Below are positions 8,624-16,046 of a stretch of 64,000 nucleotides of DNA, one piece after another. Location of the stretch: contig DAIOKN010000006.1 in NCBI GenBank assembly GCA_036756705.1, forward strand, positions 1-64,000, in the 5' to 3' direction. Position 1 is the first letter of the stretch; the number at the start of each line of letters is the position of its first letter. A program made the position numbers and the translations under genes. The notes under the pieces are model-generated. The model was not told where the DNA came from. It saw only the letters and a program-made list of their open reading frames with translations, and ran no database searches. This DNA is from Caproicibacter sp002399225. Lineage in GTDB: Bacteria; Bacillota; Clostridia; Oscillospirales; Acutalibacteraceae.

Positions 8624-9103
8624 TCATTTCCGAGCGCCTGCGATATGGAGGAAACGGACCTGGGAAAAAAAGTAGCTGTCCAGCGGCTTCAAAAACACAT
8701 CGTAGGTATGCGCGGCAACGTAAATGCCGCCTGCTTCCACCGCAATCACGACGGGCGTGTGGTAAAAATGGTCGCCGTTGCCAAGCTGAACCAAATCGCC
8801 CGGCTGAACCTTTTCCACGCTGCTTTCTACAGCGAAGGGTCCCGCGGCGCGGTTGGCAACCAGGAAATCATGCAGAAATTCAACGCCGCTCCAGGCGGCG
8901 GCCCGGTTGTCCGGGCTAAGATAGTACCAGCCAGCGTCTTTGGTGTAATTCATCACGCCGCACCCCGCGAACACACACTGAGAGGCAAAGTTTGTACAGT
9001 CGCCGCCCATGCCGTCAAAATTGTAATACTGCGGATTCCGGCCCAGTGCCCACCGCTTGGCATAGGCAACGGCTCCCTTACGGTCATACGGAAGTTCTGT
9101 CAT
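8624..9103 (-). CDS. Putative amidase-domain protein (Amidase_6-like) carried in the cotJC element
   Basis: A 159-aa protein with the cysteine-hydrolase signature DCTNFASQC (Cys36), an NFDGMGGDC lead-in, and HFYHTPVVI carrying the likely catalytic His. This matches the Amidase_6 (NlpC/P60-like) domain of clostridial and bacillar envelope proteins, thought to cut peptide or amide bonds in cell-wall material. There is no signal peptide, as for many proteins made in the mother cell. GGAGG precedes the ATG at 9103; the longer upstream reading frame lacks a site. It is read in the same direction as cotJ, 71 bp after the premature stop of cotJC, so the unexcised cotJ transcript probably includes it. 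Confidence 0.8.
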   Translation of the reverse strand: MTELPYDRKGAVAYAKRWALGRNPQYYNFDGMGGDCTNFASQCVFAGCGVMNYTKDAGWYYLSPDNRAAAWSGVEFLHDFLVANRAAGPFAVESSVEKVQPGDLVQLGNGDHFYHTPVVIAVEAGGIYVAAHTYDVFLKPLDSYFFSQVRFLHIAGARK

Positions 9104-9174
9104 CTTGGATTCCTCCGGTTTCTTTAAGAAGATTATTTCTATTCTATGCGGTGGGAAGCGGGAAAATTTCCTTT

Positions 9175-9288
9175 TCATCTCTGTGAGCCATGAGGCCCGC
9201 CGTACTGTGAGATGATCAGTTTGGCAAGAGCCGGATTCGGAGTCTTGATTTTCACGGGATACTGCAGCTTTTTCTCATAAATCCACAT
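9175..9288 (-). CDS. cotJC: cotJC 5' portion, ends prematurely in the inserted element
   Basis: Begins at the ATG directly adjoining the cotJB stop codon and encodes MWIYEKKLQYPVKIKTPNP then LAKLIISQYGGPHG, the canonical CotJC N-terminus, for 34 residues. Three element-derived residues (SQR) and a TGA at 9175 follow. As it stands the peptide is 37 aa and carries no metal ligand. Joined to 6354-6873 it regains the expected Glu35. The ribosome-binding site is GAGGAGGG inside the end of cotJB, so the gene is still set up for translation. Confidence 0.93.
   Translation of the reverse strand: MWIYEKKLQYPVKIKTPNPALAKLIISQYGGPHGSQR
9188..9202. repeat. Right 15-bp direct repeat (att core) of the cotJC element
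   Basis: Second copy of CCATGAGGCCCGCCG. Inverted arms TCATCTC (9175-9181) and GAGATGA (9209-9215) are centred on it. In the reconstructed uninterrupted gene the core also sits between CATCTC and GAGATG, as expected for the imperfect dyad of a serine-integrase attB site. Confidence 0.9.
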
Positions 9289-9546
9289 TTATTTTCCCTC
9301 CTCGTCCAGTTCCCAGGGCCAGGGCTCAGCGATCCAGGCCCAGCGATTGGTATTCTGTGTGGTTTCGTTGATCGGCCCATAGGCCGCTTCATATTTTTTT
9401 GTCAGGCCGTCTGTGACCTTCCGGTATTCTTCCAGCTTGGCAGCAGCTTCACAGTCGCCGGGATGAGTATCCAGGTAGATATGAAGTTCCCACATAGCAA
9501 ACTGATTGGCGCTGATTTTGCGCATTAAATCTTCCCGTTCACTCAT
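9289..9546 (-). CDS. cotJB: Spore coat protein CotJB
   Basis: An 85-aa protein with the CotJB pattern: MRKISANQFAMWELHIYLDTHPGD, then EEYRKVTDGLTKKYEAAYGP and a C-terminal WAWIAEPWPWE. Family members are inner spore-coat proteins encoded between cotJA and cotJC. The start overlaps the cotJA stop by 4 bp, and the TAA is immediately followed by the cotJC ATG, so the three genes were built as one translationally coupled operon. Confidence 0.95.
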   Translation of the reverse strand: MSEREDLMRKISANQFAMWELHIYLDTHPGDCEAAAKLEEYRKVTDGLTKKYEAAYGPINETTQNTNRWAWIAEPWPWELDEEGK

Positions 9547-10352
9547 TTTTTCATCCCTCCGCCTAAAAATGGTTTATTCAGCTCGGGGAAAATTGTCCCA
9601 TAAACCAGCCCGCGGTCTGCGGGGTAAGTGGTGCCGAGCTGCTGAAATGGAACATAGGCCATCGCGTCCGGTGTCTCAGCCGGGAAGCGGGACCGGTTCG
9701 GCGTGCATCCCTGGCCGCCCTGATAGCCATTGGATTTGGCTTTCTGCTCTGTGGAAGCGCCGGATACCGGCGCGTTTCCGTTGTTCGCCGCCGGGGAAAC
9801 GCTGCTGTTCTGCTTCGCTTTCTGTTCTGTGGAAGCGCCGGACACCGACGCGTTGCCGTTGTTCGCCGCCGGGGAAACGCTGCTGTTCTGCTTTGCTCTC
9901 TTCTCCGCAGAAGGACCGGACGCCGGCGCATTGCCATTGTTTGCCGCCGGGGAAACGCTGCTGTTCTGCTTCGCTTTCTGTTCTGTGGAAGCGCCGGACA
10001 CCGACGCGTTGCCGTTGTTCGCCGCCGGGGAAACGCTGCTGTTCTGCTTTGCTTTCTTCTCCGCAGAAGGACCGGACACCGGCGCATTGCCATTGTTTGC
10101 CGCCGGGGAAACGCTGCTGTTCTGCTTTGCTTTCTTCTCTGCGGAAGGACCGGACACCGGCGCATTGCCATTGTTCGCCGCCGGGGAATTTGTCTTGGGA
10201 TTTCGACCGCTTGAATATTCGGAAATGACGCCGCTGTTGCTGCCGCGCACTTGTACTGTGTTCGATTTAACGCCGGAGTTTGAGGAGGATTTGACAGTCT
10301 GGGCATTGCTGCTATATTCTTCCATCACGTTATTGTTTCCAGAGACTAACAT
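9543..10352 (-). CDS. cotJA: Spore coat protein CotJA with long tandem-repeat N-terminal extension
   Basis: A 269-aa protein. Only the last ~60 residues are the normal CotJA domain (AMAYVPFQQLGTTYPADRGL, GTIFPELNKPFLGGG); standard CotJA is under 100 aa. The N-terminal ~200 residues are Ser/Asn/Ala-rich and contain six 26-residue repeats with consensus SPAANNGNAPVSG followed by PSAEKKAKQNSSV or ASTEQKAKQNSSV. Start 10352 is chosen because AAAGGAG lies just before it; an ATG 36 bp upstream has no site. First gene of cotJABC, behind a sigma-E-like promoter. It is probably a coat scaffold protein made in the mother cell. Confidence 0.88.
   Translation of the reverse strand: MLVSGNNNVMEEYSSNAQTVKSSSNSGVKSNTVQVRGSNSGVISEYSSGRNPKTNSPAANNGNAPVSGPSAEKKAKQNSSVSPAANNGNAPVSGPSAEKKAKQNSSVSPAANNGNASVSGASTEQKAKQNSSVSPAANNGNAPASGPSAEKRAKQNSSVSPAANNGNASVSGASTEQKAKQNSSVSPAANNGNAPVSGASTEQKAKSNGYQGGQGCTPNRSRFPAETPDAMAYVPFQQLGTTYPADRGLVYGTIFPELNKPFLGGGMKK
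9722..10190. repeat. Six 78-bp in-frame tandem repeats in cotJA
   Basis: Six near-identical 78-bp units, each encoding 26 residues. Two sequence types occur: units 1, 2 and 4 carry PSAEK, units 3, 5 and 6 carry ASTEQK. The alternation suggests duplication of a two-unit block. Coordinates are approximate. Confidence 0.88.
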
Positions 10353-10372
10353 GATCTTTCTCCTTTCGTGAG

Positions 10373-10400
10373 ACTGGATGTTTCTCATCCCATATTATGC
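10373..10400 (-). promoter_or_regulatory. Sigma-E-like promoter of cotJABC
   Basis: On the minus strand, GCATAAT (10400-10394) and CATCCAGT (10380-10373) are separated by 13 bp, near the sigma-E consensus (-35 KMATATT, -10 CATACAMT). Bacillus subtilis cotJ is sigma-E dependent. The start would fall just before the cotJA ribosome-binding site. Confidence 0.5.
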
Positions 10401-10420
10401 AAAAGAGAAAAGACGGTGAA

Positions 10421-10463
10421 AAAAACGCCGCCCGGGCACAAAAGCCCGAAACGGCGTTTTTTC
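10421..10463. terminator. Bidirectional terminator after sufU
   Basis: Arms AAAAACGCCG and CGGCGTTTTTT with inner stem CGGGC/GCCCG; T-runs on both strands. It ends the suf operon and insulates the downstream cotJ operon. Confidence 0.85.
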
Positions 10464-10483
10464 TGTAATATAAAATTGAAATT

Positions 10484-10954
10484 TTACTTTGATTTTTCCG
10501 GCGTTTTTTCCGCTTCATCGGGGTTCGTCTGCCCGTTGATTGCGTTTTCCAGCGTATGCCATCCCAGTACGGCGCATTTAACACGCGCCGGCATATGGGA
10601 GATATCTTTGAGGGCAATGGCTTCGTCGAGATCCTCCAGCTGCGATTCGTCCGTCACCTCATTCTTGATCATAGCAAAGAAGAGGTTTGCCAGCCGGAGC
10701 GCCTCCTTCTTGGTTTTGCCCTTAATCAAATCGATCATGATGGAAGCCGACGCCTGAGAAATCGCGCACCCGACTCCGGTAAACGCGGCGTCCTCAATGA
10801 CTCCGTCCTTTTCGCGCAGCTCCAGCTCAATTTCGTCCCCGCAGCTTGGGTTGACCCCCTTGAGCACCGCGGTCGGATGGTCGATGTGGTGCTTGTTGCG
10901 GTTCGAGTTATTGTGCTCTGTCAAGATCTGCGTGTAAATCTGCTCAAGCCCCAA
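10484..10954 (-). CDS. sufU: SufU iron-sulfur cluster assembly / sulfur-relay protein
   Basis: A 156-aa NifU/IscU-fold protein of the SufU type. Zinc/sulfur-transfer residues are visible as NPSCGD (Cys38, Asp40), GVGCAIS (Cys63) and VKCA near residue 127. SufU accepts persulfide sulfur from SufS. It is the last gene of sufCBDSU and overlaps sufS by 11 bp. The C-terminal ~20 residues are a charged tail. Confidence 0.95.
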   Translation of the reverse strand: MGLEQIYTQILTEHNNSNRNKHHIDHPTAVLKGVNPSCGDEIELELREKDGVIEDAAFTGVGCAISQASASIMIDLIKGKTKKEALRLANLFFAMIKNEVTDESQLEDLDEAIALKDISHMPARVKCAVLGWHTLENAINGQTNPDEAEKTPEKSK

Positions 10955-12167
10955 GGCCCAGCCACCCCCTGACTTTTTTCAGGCTTTCGAGGAAAATGTC
11001 AATATCCTCTTTCGTATTGTAGAAATACAGGCTTGCGCGGCAGGTCGCGTTCACGCCCAGGTACTTCATCAGCGGCTGCGCGCAGTGATGCCCGGCGCGG
11101 ATTGCGACACCGTCGGAATCCAGAATGGAAGCGACGTCGTGCGGATGAACTCCGTCCACATTGAACGAGACCACGCCGCAGCGCTGTTCGCCCGCCTTTG
11201 TGTCGCCGTACACCGTGATATGAGGGAGCTTTGACAGCCCGTCGAGCGTATAGGCCAGCAATTCTTCCTCGGTTTTCATAATGGTGTCATAGCCGACCTT
11301 TTGAATATAATCAATCGCGGCGGCCAAACCGACCGCTCCGCCGACATTCTGGGTCCCGGCCTCAAATTTCTGCGGCAGCGGCGCAAACGTCGCGTCCTGC
11401 TCGCTCACATACTCGATCATTTCGCCGCCGGTCAGAAACGGCGGCATCTTGTTCAACAGATCTTCCTTGCCGTACAGCACGCCGATCCCCATCGGGGCCA
11501 GCATCTTGTGCCCGGAAAACGCGGCGAAATCCACATCGAGCTTTTTCACGTCGACCGGGTAGTGCGGGATGCTCTGCGCGCAGTCGAGAACAACCACGGC
11601 ACCGGCTGCATGCGCCCGGCGGACGATCTCCTCCACCGGATAGACCGTGCCGAGGACATTCGAGACCTGGGCAACCGCCACCAGCGCGGTTTTCGGGCCG
11701 ATTTTATCCAGCTCTTTTTGGGGCAGGCGGCCGTTTTTGTCCGGATACAGGTAAACGAGTTTCGCGCCCTTTGCCTTCGCCACCATCTGCCACGGCAACA
11801 GATTGCTGTGATGCTCGGAAACCGGCAGCGCGATCTCGTCGCCCTCCCCGATAAAATGCATCCCGTAGCTGTACGCCACCAGATTCAGAGATTCCGAAGC
11901 GTTGCGGGTAAACAGGACTTCCGAATCCTTTTCGGCGTTGATGAATTTGCGGACCGCTGAGCGCGCGTCTTCATACATCTGCGTTGCGCGGATGCTCAGC
12001 CCGTATAAGCCGCGGTGCGGGTTCGCGTTGGAGCTGCGGTAGTAATCGTCCACGGCCCGGAGAACGGAATCCGGCTTCTGCGTTGTCGCGGCATTGTCCA
12101 GATAAACGAGGCGCTTGCCGTCCCGTTTGGTATTTAAGATCGGAAAATCTTTAAGATACGGATTCAA
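10944..12167 (-). CDS. sufS: SufS cysteine desulfurase
   Basis: A 407-aa PLP-dependent class V aminotransferase-fold enzyme that takes sulfur from cysteine for Fe-S cluster assembly. Seen: N-terminal YLDNAATTQKP, the PLP lysine in FSGHKMLAP, VSEHHSNLLPW, and the catalytic cysteine in RAGHHCAQPL. Length matches group II SufS. It overlaps sufD by 17 bp and sufU by 11 bp. Confidence 0.97.
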   Translation of the reverse strand: MNPYLKDFPILNTKRDGKRLVYLDNAATTQKPDSVLRAVDDYYRSSNANPHRGLYGLSIRATQMYEDARSAVRKFINAEKDSEVLFTRNASESLNLVAYSYGMHFIGEGDEIALPVSEHHSNLLPWQMVAKAKGAKLVYLYPDKNGRLPQKELDKIGPKTALVAVAQVSNVLGTVYPVEEIVRRAHAAGAVVVLDCAQSIPHYPVDVKKLDVDFAAFSGHKMLAPMGIGVLYGKEDLLNKMPPFLTGGEMIEYVSEQDATFAPLPQKFEAGTQNVGGAVGLAAAIDYIQKVGYDTIMKTEEELLAYTLDGLSKLPHITVYGDTKAGEQRCGVVSFNVDGVHPHDVASILDSDGVAIRAGHHCAQPLMKYLGVNATCRASLYFYNTKEDIDIFLESLKKVRGWLGLGA

Positions 12168-13245
12168 TGGTCTCCAGCCTCTCTTTCACATACTTGAAAA
12201 CCGCCTCCCGCAGAGCCGGAATCGGAATCCGGTCGGTGACGGGGCGGAACTGCGCCTCAATTAACAGTTTTCTTGCATCCATCTCACTCAGCCCGCGGGA
12301 CATGAGGTAGAACAGGCGGTCCGCGTCGATTTTGCCGGCGGAAGCCGCGTGCTGCCCTTCCACATCCTCTTCCGTACACAGGATCAGCGGCGCGGAACGG
12401 TTGACCACCTTCGGGCTGAACAGCAGCGTATATTCGCTTTCGTGCCCGACTGCGCGCTTTGCGCCGCGCAGGAAGTTGATGGTTCCGCGGAAAGTCTTGC
12501 GGCTCTCATCCATCAGCGCGCCGCTCGCATGAATTTCACTGCGCGAAGCGCCGCCCAGCTGTTCCGCCACATAATTGATGTCGATCGAGCGGCTGCGGTC
12601 GCCGAAATAAATGGTATCCAGATTTAAACGGCTCTTTCTGCCCCGCAGGCAGGCTTTCAGCCCGGCGGCCGTACTCTTGGCCCCAAGCTCCGCCTGAGTC
12701 ACCTTGACTTCGCCGTTTTCCGCGCACTGCGCGCCGACATCGTCATAATGCAGGCACTTGTCCCCAAGCATCTGCACCTGGACCAGCCGGATCACCGCGT
12801 TTTTACCGGCATAGAGCCGGGTCAGACCGCCGTGAAACCCGTGAAAATCCGTGGGAGACGTGTAGCTCATCACGACGGTCACTTCGCTGCCGTCCCCGGC
12901 GACGACGGTGTTCACGTCCAGCACCGAAGGGTTGGTTTCATCCACCCGGTAAGAGAGGAAGACCGGCCTTTCCGCTTTTACGCCGTCCGGCACGCGGACC
13001 GTGACGCCGCAGGTGCGGTTATCCTCCGAAAAGTCCCTGACCTCGTCCCCCATGCCGGTCGAAAGTTCCGGCGCGGGAAACGACCGTTTGGAAACTTCGG
13101 CCCCCTCGGGCAGATCCCCGGAAAGATATTCCCCGCGGTAAGGGCGGAGTTCCGGGATTTCCTCCGTCAGTTTTGTATCGTTGATGCCCAGCCGGAACCA
13201 GGTAGGGGCCGGCAGGGTATTGACCTGTGCAAGTTCAAGATTCAT
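12151..13245 (-). CDS. sufD: SufD scaffold subunit
   Basis: A 364-aa SufBD-family protein and partner of SufB and SufC in the cluster-building scaffold. The right-handed beta-helix core is visible (GDRSRSIDINYVAEQLGGASRSEIHASG) together with the C-terminal SAGKIDADRLFYLMSRGLSEMDARKLLIEAQF module. The N-terminal region is shorter than in enterobacterial SufD, normal for Firmicutes. Between sufB and sufS in the operon. Confidence 0.95.
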   Translation of the reverse strand: MNLELAQVNTLPAPTWFRLGINDTKLTEEIPELRPYRGEYLSGDLPEGAEVSKRSFPAPELSTGMGDEVRDFSEDNRTCGVTVRVPDGVKAERPVFLSYRVDETNPSVLDVNTVVAGDGSEVTVVMSYTSPTDFHGFHGGLTRLYAGKNAVIRLVQVQMLGDKCLHYDDVGAQCAENGEVKVTQAELGAKSTAAGLKACLRGRKSRLNLDTIYFGDRSRSIDINYVAEQLGGASRSEIHASGALMDESRKTFRGTINFLRGAKRAVGHESEYTLLFSPKVVNRSAPLILCTEEDVEGQHAASAGKIDADRLFYLMSRGLSEMDARKLLIEAQFRPVTDRIPIPALREAVFKYVKERLETIESVS

Positions 13246-13270
13246 GATAATATTCCTCTTTCCCCGGGCT

Positions 13271-14692
13271 TCAGCCGGTGGCGCCCTCCATTTCCAGCTT
13301 GATCAGGTTGTTCATCTCCACGGCGTATTCCACCGGAAGCTCCTTTGCGATCGGCTCCGCAAAGCCGGTCACGATCATGGCTCTGGCGTCCTCTTCAGAG
13401 ATGCCCCGGCTCATCAGGTAAAAGATCGCGTCGTCGCTGATGCGGCCGATTTTGGCCTCGTGTCCCACGTCGACGTCGTCGTTCCGGATATCCATCACCG
13501 GGATCGTGTCGGAGCGCGAGCGGTCGTCCAGCATCAAAGATTCGCAGGAAACGGAGGATTTGCTGCCGCGCGCCTGCGGCAGAATGCTGACAGAGCTGCG
13601 GTAGGTGCACTCTCCGCCGTCTTTCGAAATCGACTTGGTGCTGATGCTGGAGTAGGTATGCGGCGCCGCGTGCACCACTTTTGCGCCGGTGTCGAGCGAC
13701 TGGCCGTGCCCGGCGAACGTGATGCCTGTGAACTCCATGCGGGAACCTTCGCCCTTCAGAATCGTCATCGGGTAAAGGTAGGAAACATGGGAACCGAACG
13801 AACCGGAAACCCACTCCATGGTGCCGCCTTCTTCGATCAGCGCGCGCTTGGTGTTTAGGTTGTACATGTTTTTCGACCAGTTTTCAATCGTCGAGTAGCG
13901 CAGGCGCGCATTTTTGCCGACAAACAGTTCCACACAGCCGGCATGCAAATTTGCGACATTGTATTTTGGTGCGGAGCAGCCTTCGATAAAGTGGAGGCTC
14001 GCCCCGTCGCTGACGATAATCAGCGTATGCTCGAACTGGCCGGCCCCCGGCGCGTTCAGCCGAAAGTAGGATTGCAGCGGAATTTCCACCTGAACCCCCG
14101 GCGGGACAAAGACGAACGATCCGCCGGACCAGACGGCGCCGTGCAGCGCGGCGAACTTGTGATCCTCCGGAGGGACCAGCTTCATGAAATGCTCCCGGAC
14201 CATCGGACCGTATTTCGGGTCGCGCACGGCGCTTTCCATGTCGGTGTAAACAACACCCTGGCGGCGAACTTCCTCGCGCACATTGTGGTAGACGACTTCC
14301 GAATCGTACTGCGCGCCGACGCCAGCGAGCGATTTGCGCTCCGCCTCCGGGATGCCGAGACGTTCAAATGTGTTTTTGATGTCGTCCGGCACTTCGGACC
14401 ATTTTCCCTTCATATCGGTGTTCGGGCGGATATAGGTAACGATCTTTTCCATGTTCAGCCCGTCCAGCGGCGGACCCCAGCCCGGCAGGCGCAGGCGGTT
14501 GTAAACTTCCAGCGAATTTAAGCGGAACTGGCGCATCCACTCCGGATCGTGTTTTGCAGCGGAGATCTCGTTGACGATTTCCGCCGTCAGGCCCTGGTCG
14601 ACCTGGTAAGAAGCGTTGACCCGGTCGCGGATGTCGTAGACGGTACGGTCAATGTCCTTGACTTGAGTTTTCTTTTTACGCAAAGCGTTCAA
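13271..14692 (-). CDS. sufB: SufB scaffold subunit
   Basis: A 473-aa SufB, the main Fe-S scaffold. Conserved stretches include FVPPGVQVEIPLQSYFR, SVSCESLMLDDRSRSDTIP and the C-terminal GRISDDAIFYLMSRGISEEDARAMIV. The likely start is TTG at 14692, with GGAGG eight bases before it; no ATG lies near enough. The 25-bp gap to sufD and 20-bp gap to sufC indicate one transcript. Confidence 0.96.
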   Translation of the reverse strand: MNALRKKKTQVKDIDRTVYDIRDRVNASYQVDQGLTAEIVNEISAAKHDPEWMRQFRLNSLEVYNRLRLPGWGPPLDGLNMEKIVTYIRPNTDMKGKWSEVPDDIKNTFERLGIPEAERKSLAGVGAQYDSEVVYHNVREEVRRQGVVYTDMESAVRDPKYGPMVREHFMKLVPPEDHKFAALHGAVWSGGSFVFVPPGVQVEIPLQSYFRLNAPGAGQFEHTLIIVSDGASLHFIEGCSAPKYNVANLHAGCVELFVGKNARLRYSTIENWSKNMYNLNTKRALIEEGGTMEWVSGSFGSHVSYLYPMTILKGEGSRMEFTGITFAGHGQSLDTGAKVVHAAPHTYSSISTKSISKDGGECTYRSSVSILPQARGSKSSVSCESLMLDDRSRSDTIPVMDIRNDDVDVGHEAKIGRISDDAIFYLMSRGISEEDARAMIVTGFAEPIAKELPVEYAVEMNNLIKLEMEGATG

Positions 14693-14712
14693 CTTCTTTT
14701 CCTCCGCATTCT

Positions 14713-15456
14713 TTAGACGGCAGGGGCGTCGAGCCCCTGAAAGCCGGAAGCGTTGATCCGGTCGATCAGCGACCGGTCGCCCGTCCGCACAATTTTGCCG
14801 TCCATCAAAATATGCACGGTGTCCACCGGCAAATACTCGAGGATCTTCGTGTTATGCGTGATGATCAGCAGGGAGTTTTCACTCGTTTTGAACTTTTCCA
14901 CGCCCTGCGATACAATCTTAACCGCATCCACATCAAGGCCGGAGTCCGTCTCATCCAAAATGGCAAGCTTGGGCCTGAGCATCAGCATCTGCAAAATTTC
15001 GGATTTCTTCTTTTCGCCGCCGGAAAAGCCCACGTTCAGGTAGCGGGAGGCGTATTCCGAATCCATATGGAGCTCCTGCATTTTTTCCGCCAGTTCTCTC
15101 TTGTAGGCAAACAGCTTGACCGGCTTGCCCGTCAAGGCGACGCGCGACGTGCGCATGAAGTTTTCCAGCGAAATGCCCGGGACCTCTTCCGGGTTCTGAA
15201 ACGAAAGAAACAAACCGGCTTTCGCGCGCTCATTCGCCGGCGCGCCGGTGATGTCTTTCCCGTCAAACAGGATCGTGCCGCCGTCCACATGGTACTGCGG
15301 GTGCCCCATCACGGTATTGACCAGCGTGGATTTTCCCGCGCCGTTCGGCCCCATCAGAACATGGACTTCTCCTTTGCCGACGGCAAGGTTCAGGCCGTGA
15401 AGAATTTGATTTCCCTCCACGCTGACCGAAAGATCCTTAATCTCCAATAGTTGCAC
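14713..15456 (-). CDS. sufC: SufC ATPase
   Basis: A 247-aa ABC-type ATPase that powers the SufBD scaffold in the cytoplasm. Walker A GPNGAGKST, signature FSGGEKKKSE, Walker B LAILDETDSGLD and the switch His in LIITHNT are all present. The GTG at 15456 is preferred, being preceded by GAGGTGG; an alternative GTG lies 12 bp upstream. First gene of the suf operon. Confidence 0.95.
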   Translation of the reverse strand: MQLLEIKDLSVSVEGNQILHGLNLAVGKGEVHVLMGPNGAGKSTLVNTVMGHPQYHVDGGTILFDGKDITGAPANERAKAGLFLSFQNPEEVPGISLENFMRTSRVALTGKPVKLFAYKRELAEKMQELHMDSEYASRYLNVGFSGGEKKKSEILQMLMLRPKLAILDETDSGLDVDAVKIVSQGVEKFKTSENSLLIITHNTKILEYLPVDTVHILMDGKIVRTGDRSLIDRINASGFQGLDAPAV

Positions 15457-15532
15457 TGATTTTTCCACCTCTCGAATTTGTACGACAAATGGGCATTTGC
15501 CCTTAATGTATACTAATTTTATCTATATTTGT

Positions 15533-15561
15533 ATTATAGACGAAAACACTCCGCTTTTCAA
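15533..15561 (-). promoter_or_regulatory. Sigma-A promoter of the suf operon
   Basis: Minus strand TTGAAA (15561-15556), 17-bp spacer, TATAAT (15538-15533). Downstream lie an A+T-rich stretch and the dyad GGGCA-TT-TGCCC (15491-15502) in the leader, possibly a regulator site. Confidence 0.8.
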
Positions 15562-15578
15562 GACATAGACTAAAATTT

Positions 15579-16046
15579 TCATCGCAAATCCGACGGTTTA
15601 CAGCCTAGGCTCGACGCAATTCTGGAAAGGGTTTCCTCATCCGGTTCCCGTTCCAGGTTTTCCCACTCATAGAGGAGTTTCGGCTCCACATGAAGGCGCA
15701 AGGCAAGATCCGAAAGAGTCATGCCCAGCATCTGGCGGTAAGAAGCGATTTTTTTGACCGGCTCTAACAGATAGGCTTTCCTCTGCCGGCTGTCAATCAG
15801 CAACGGCCGCTCATTGTGGAACATCAAGCTGCACGGTTCGCCTCCGTCGGTGATCACCACCGGCTTTCCGTCTTCCATGGTACCGGTGCGGTAGGGTTCC
15901 GGCAGCACATAATCCCGGCCACCGTCGTCCGAACCCCGCAGACCCGGCTGATTCCGCCAGGGCAACAGAGAGCAGCTTTCCCCTTCCTGTCCCGGTTCCG
16001 GCGCGGTAAAGCAGTGAATTTCATAAATGGTGACAATTTCGCTCAT
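15579..16046 (-). CDS. Helix-turn-helix (XRE-like) protein with N-terminal variable domain
   Basis: A 155-aa protein whose C-terminal ~60 residues form an XRE-type helix-turn-helix (MLGMTLSDLALRLHVEPKLLYEWENLEREPDEETLSRIASSLG). The N-terminal ~90 residues show no recognised family and read like a small beta domain (YRTGTMEDGKPVVITDGGEPCSLMFHNERPLLID). Start 16046 is chosen for GAGGAGG upstream; an ATG 18 bp earlier overlaps that site. It ends 18 bp from the suf promoter, reading away from the operon start on the same strand. It could be a regulator; target unknown. Confidence 0.75.
   Translation of the reverse strand: MSEIVTIYEIHCFTAPEPGQEGESCSLLPWRNQPGLRGSDDGGRDYVLPEPYRTGTMEDGKPVVITDGGEPCSLMFHNERPLLIDSRQRKAYLLEPVKKIASYRQMLGMTLSDLALRLHVEPKLLYEWENLEREPDEETLSRIASSLGCKPSDLR

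Larger units (their letters stand above)
6859..9202. mobile_element. Serine-recombinase element interrupting cotJC (skin-like intervening element)
   Basis: A 2,329-bp insertion (one repeat counted) bounded by exact 15-bp direct repeats CCATGAGGCCCGCCG. It carries a large serine recombinase reading toward the 3' half of cotJC, an amidase-like gene on the same strand, and a small divergent gene. The recombinase stop codon lies 24 bp from the left repeat. Both repeats fall in the same cotJC reading frame, and 9288 minus 2329 lies in frame with the 3' portion, so precise excision restores the gene. No capsid, lysis or replication genes are present, so this is not a complete prophage. Confidence 0.93.

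Noticed and set aside
6859..9202. Element as a prophage
   Set aside because: Only about 2.3 kb with three genes and no phage structural, lysis or replication functions.
9722..10190. Regular repeats that could suggest a CRISPR array
   Set aside because: Units are contiguous 78-bp copies without unique spacers and keep the cotJA reading frame, so this is a coding minisatellite.
9730..10371. Repetitive open frames on the plus strand opposite cotJA
   Set aside because: They mirror the tandem repeats; the minus frame has the CotJA domain, ribosome-binding site and operon context.
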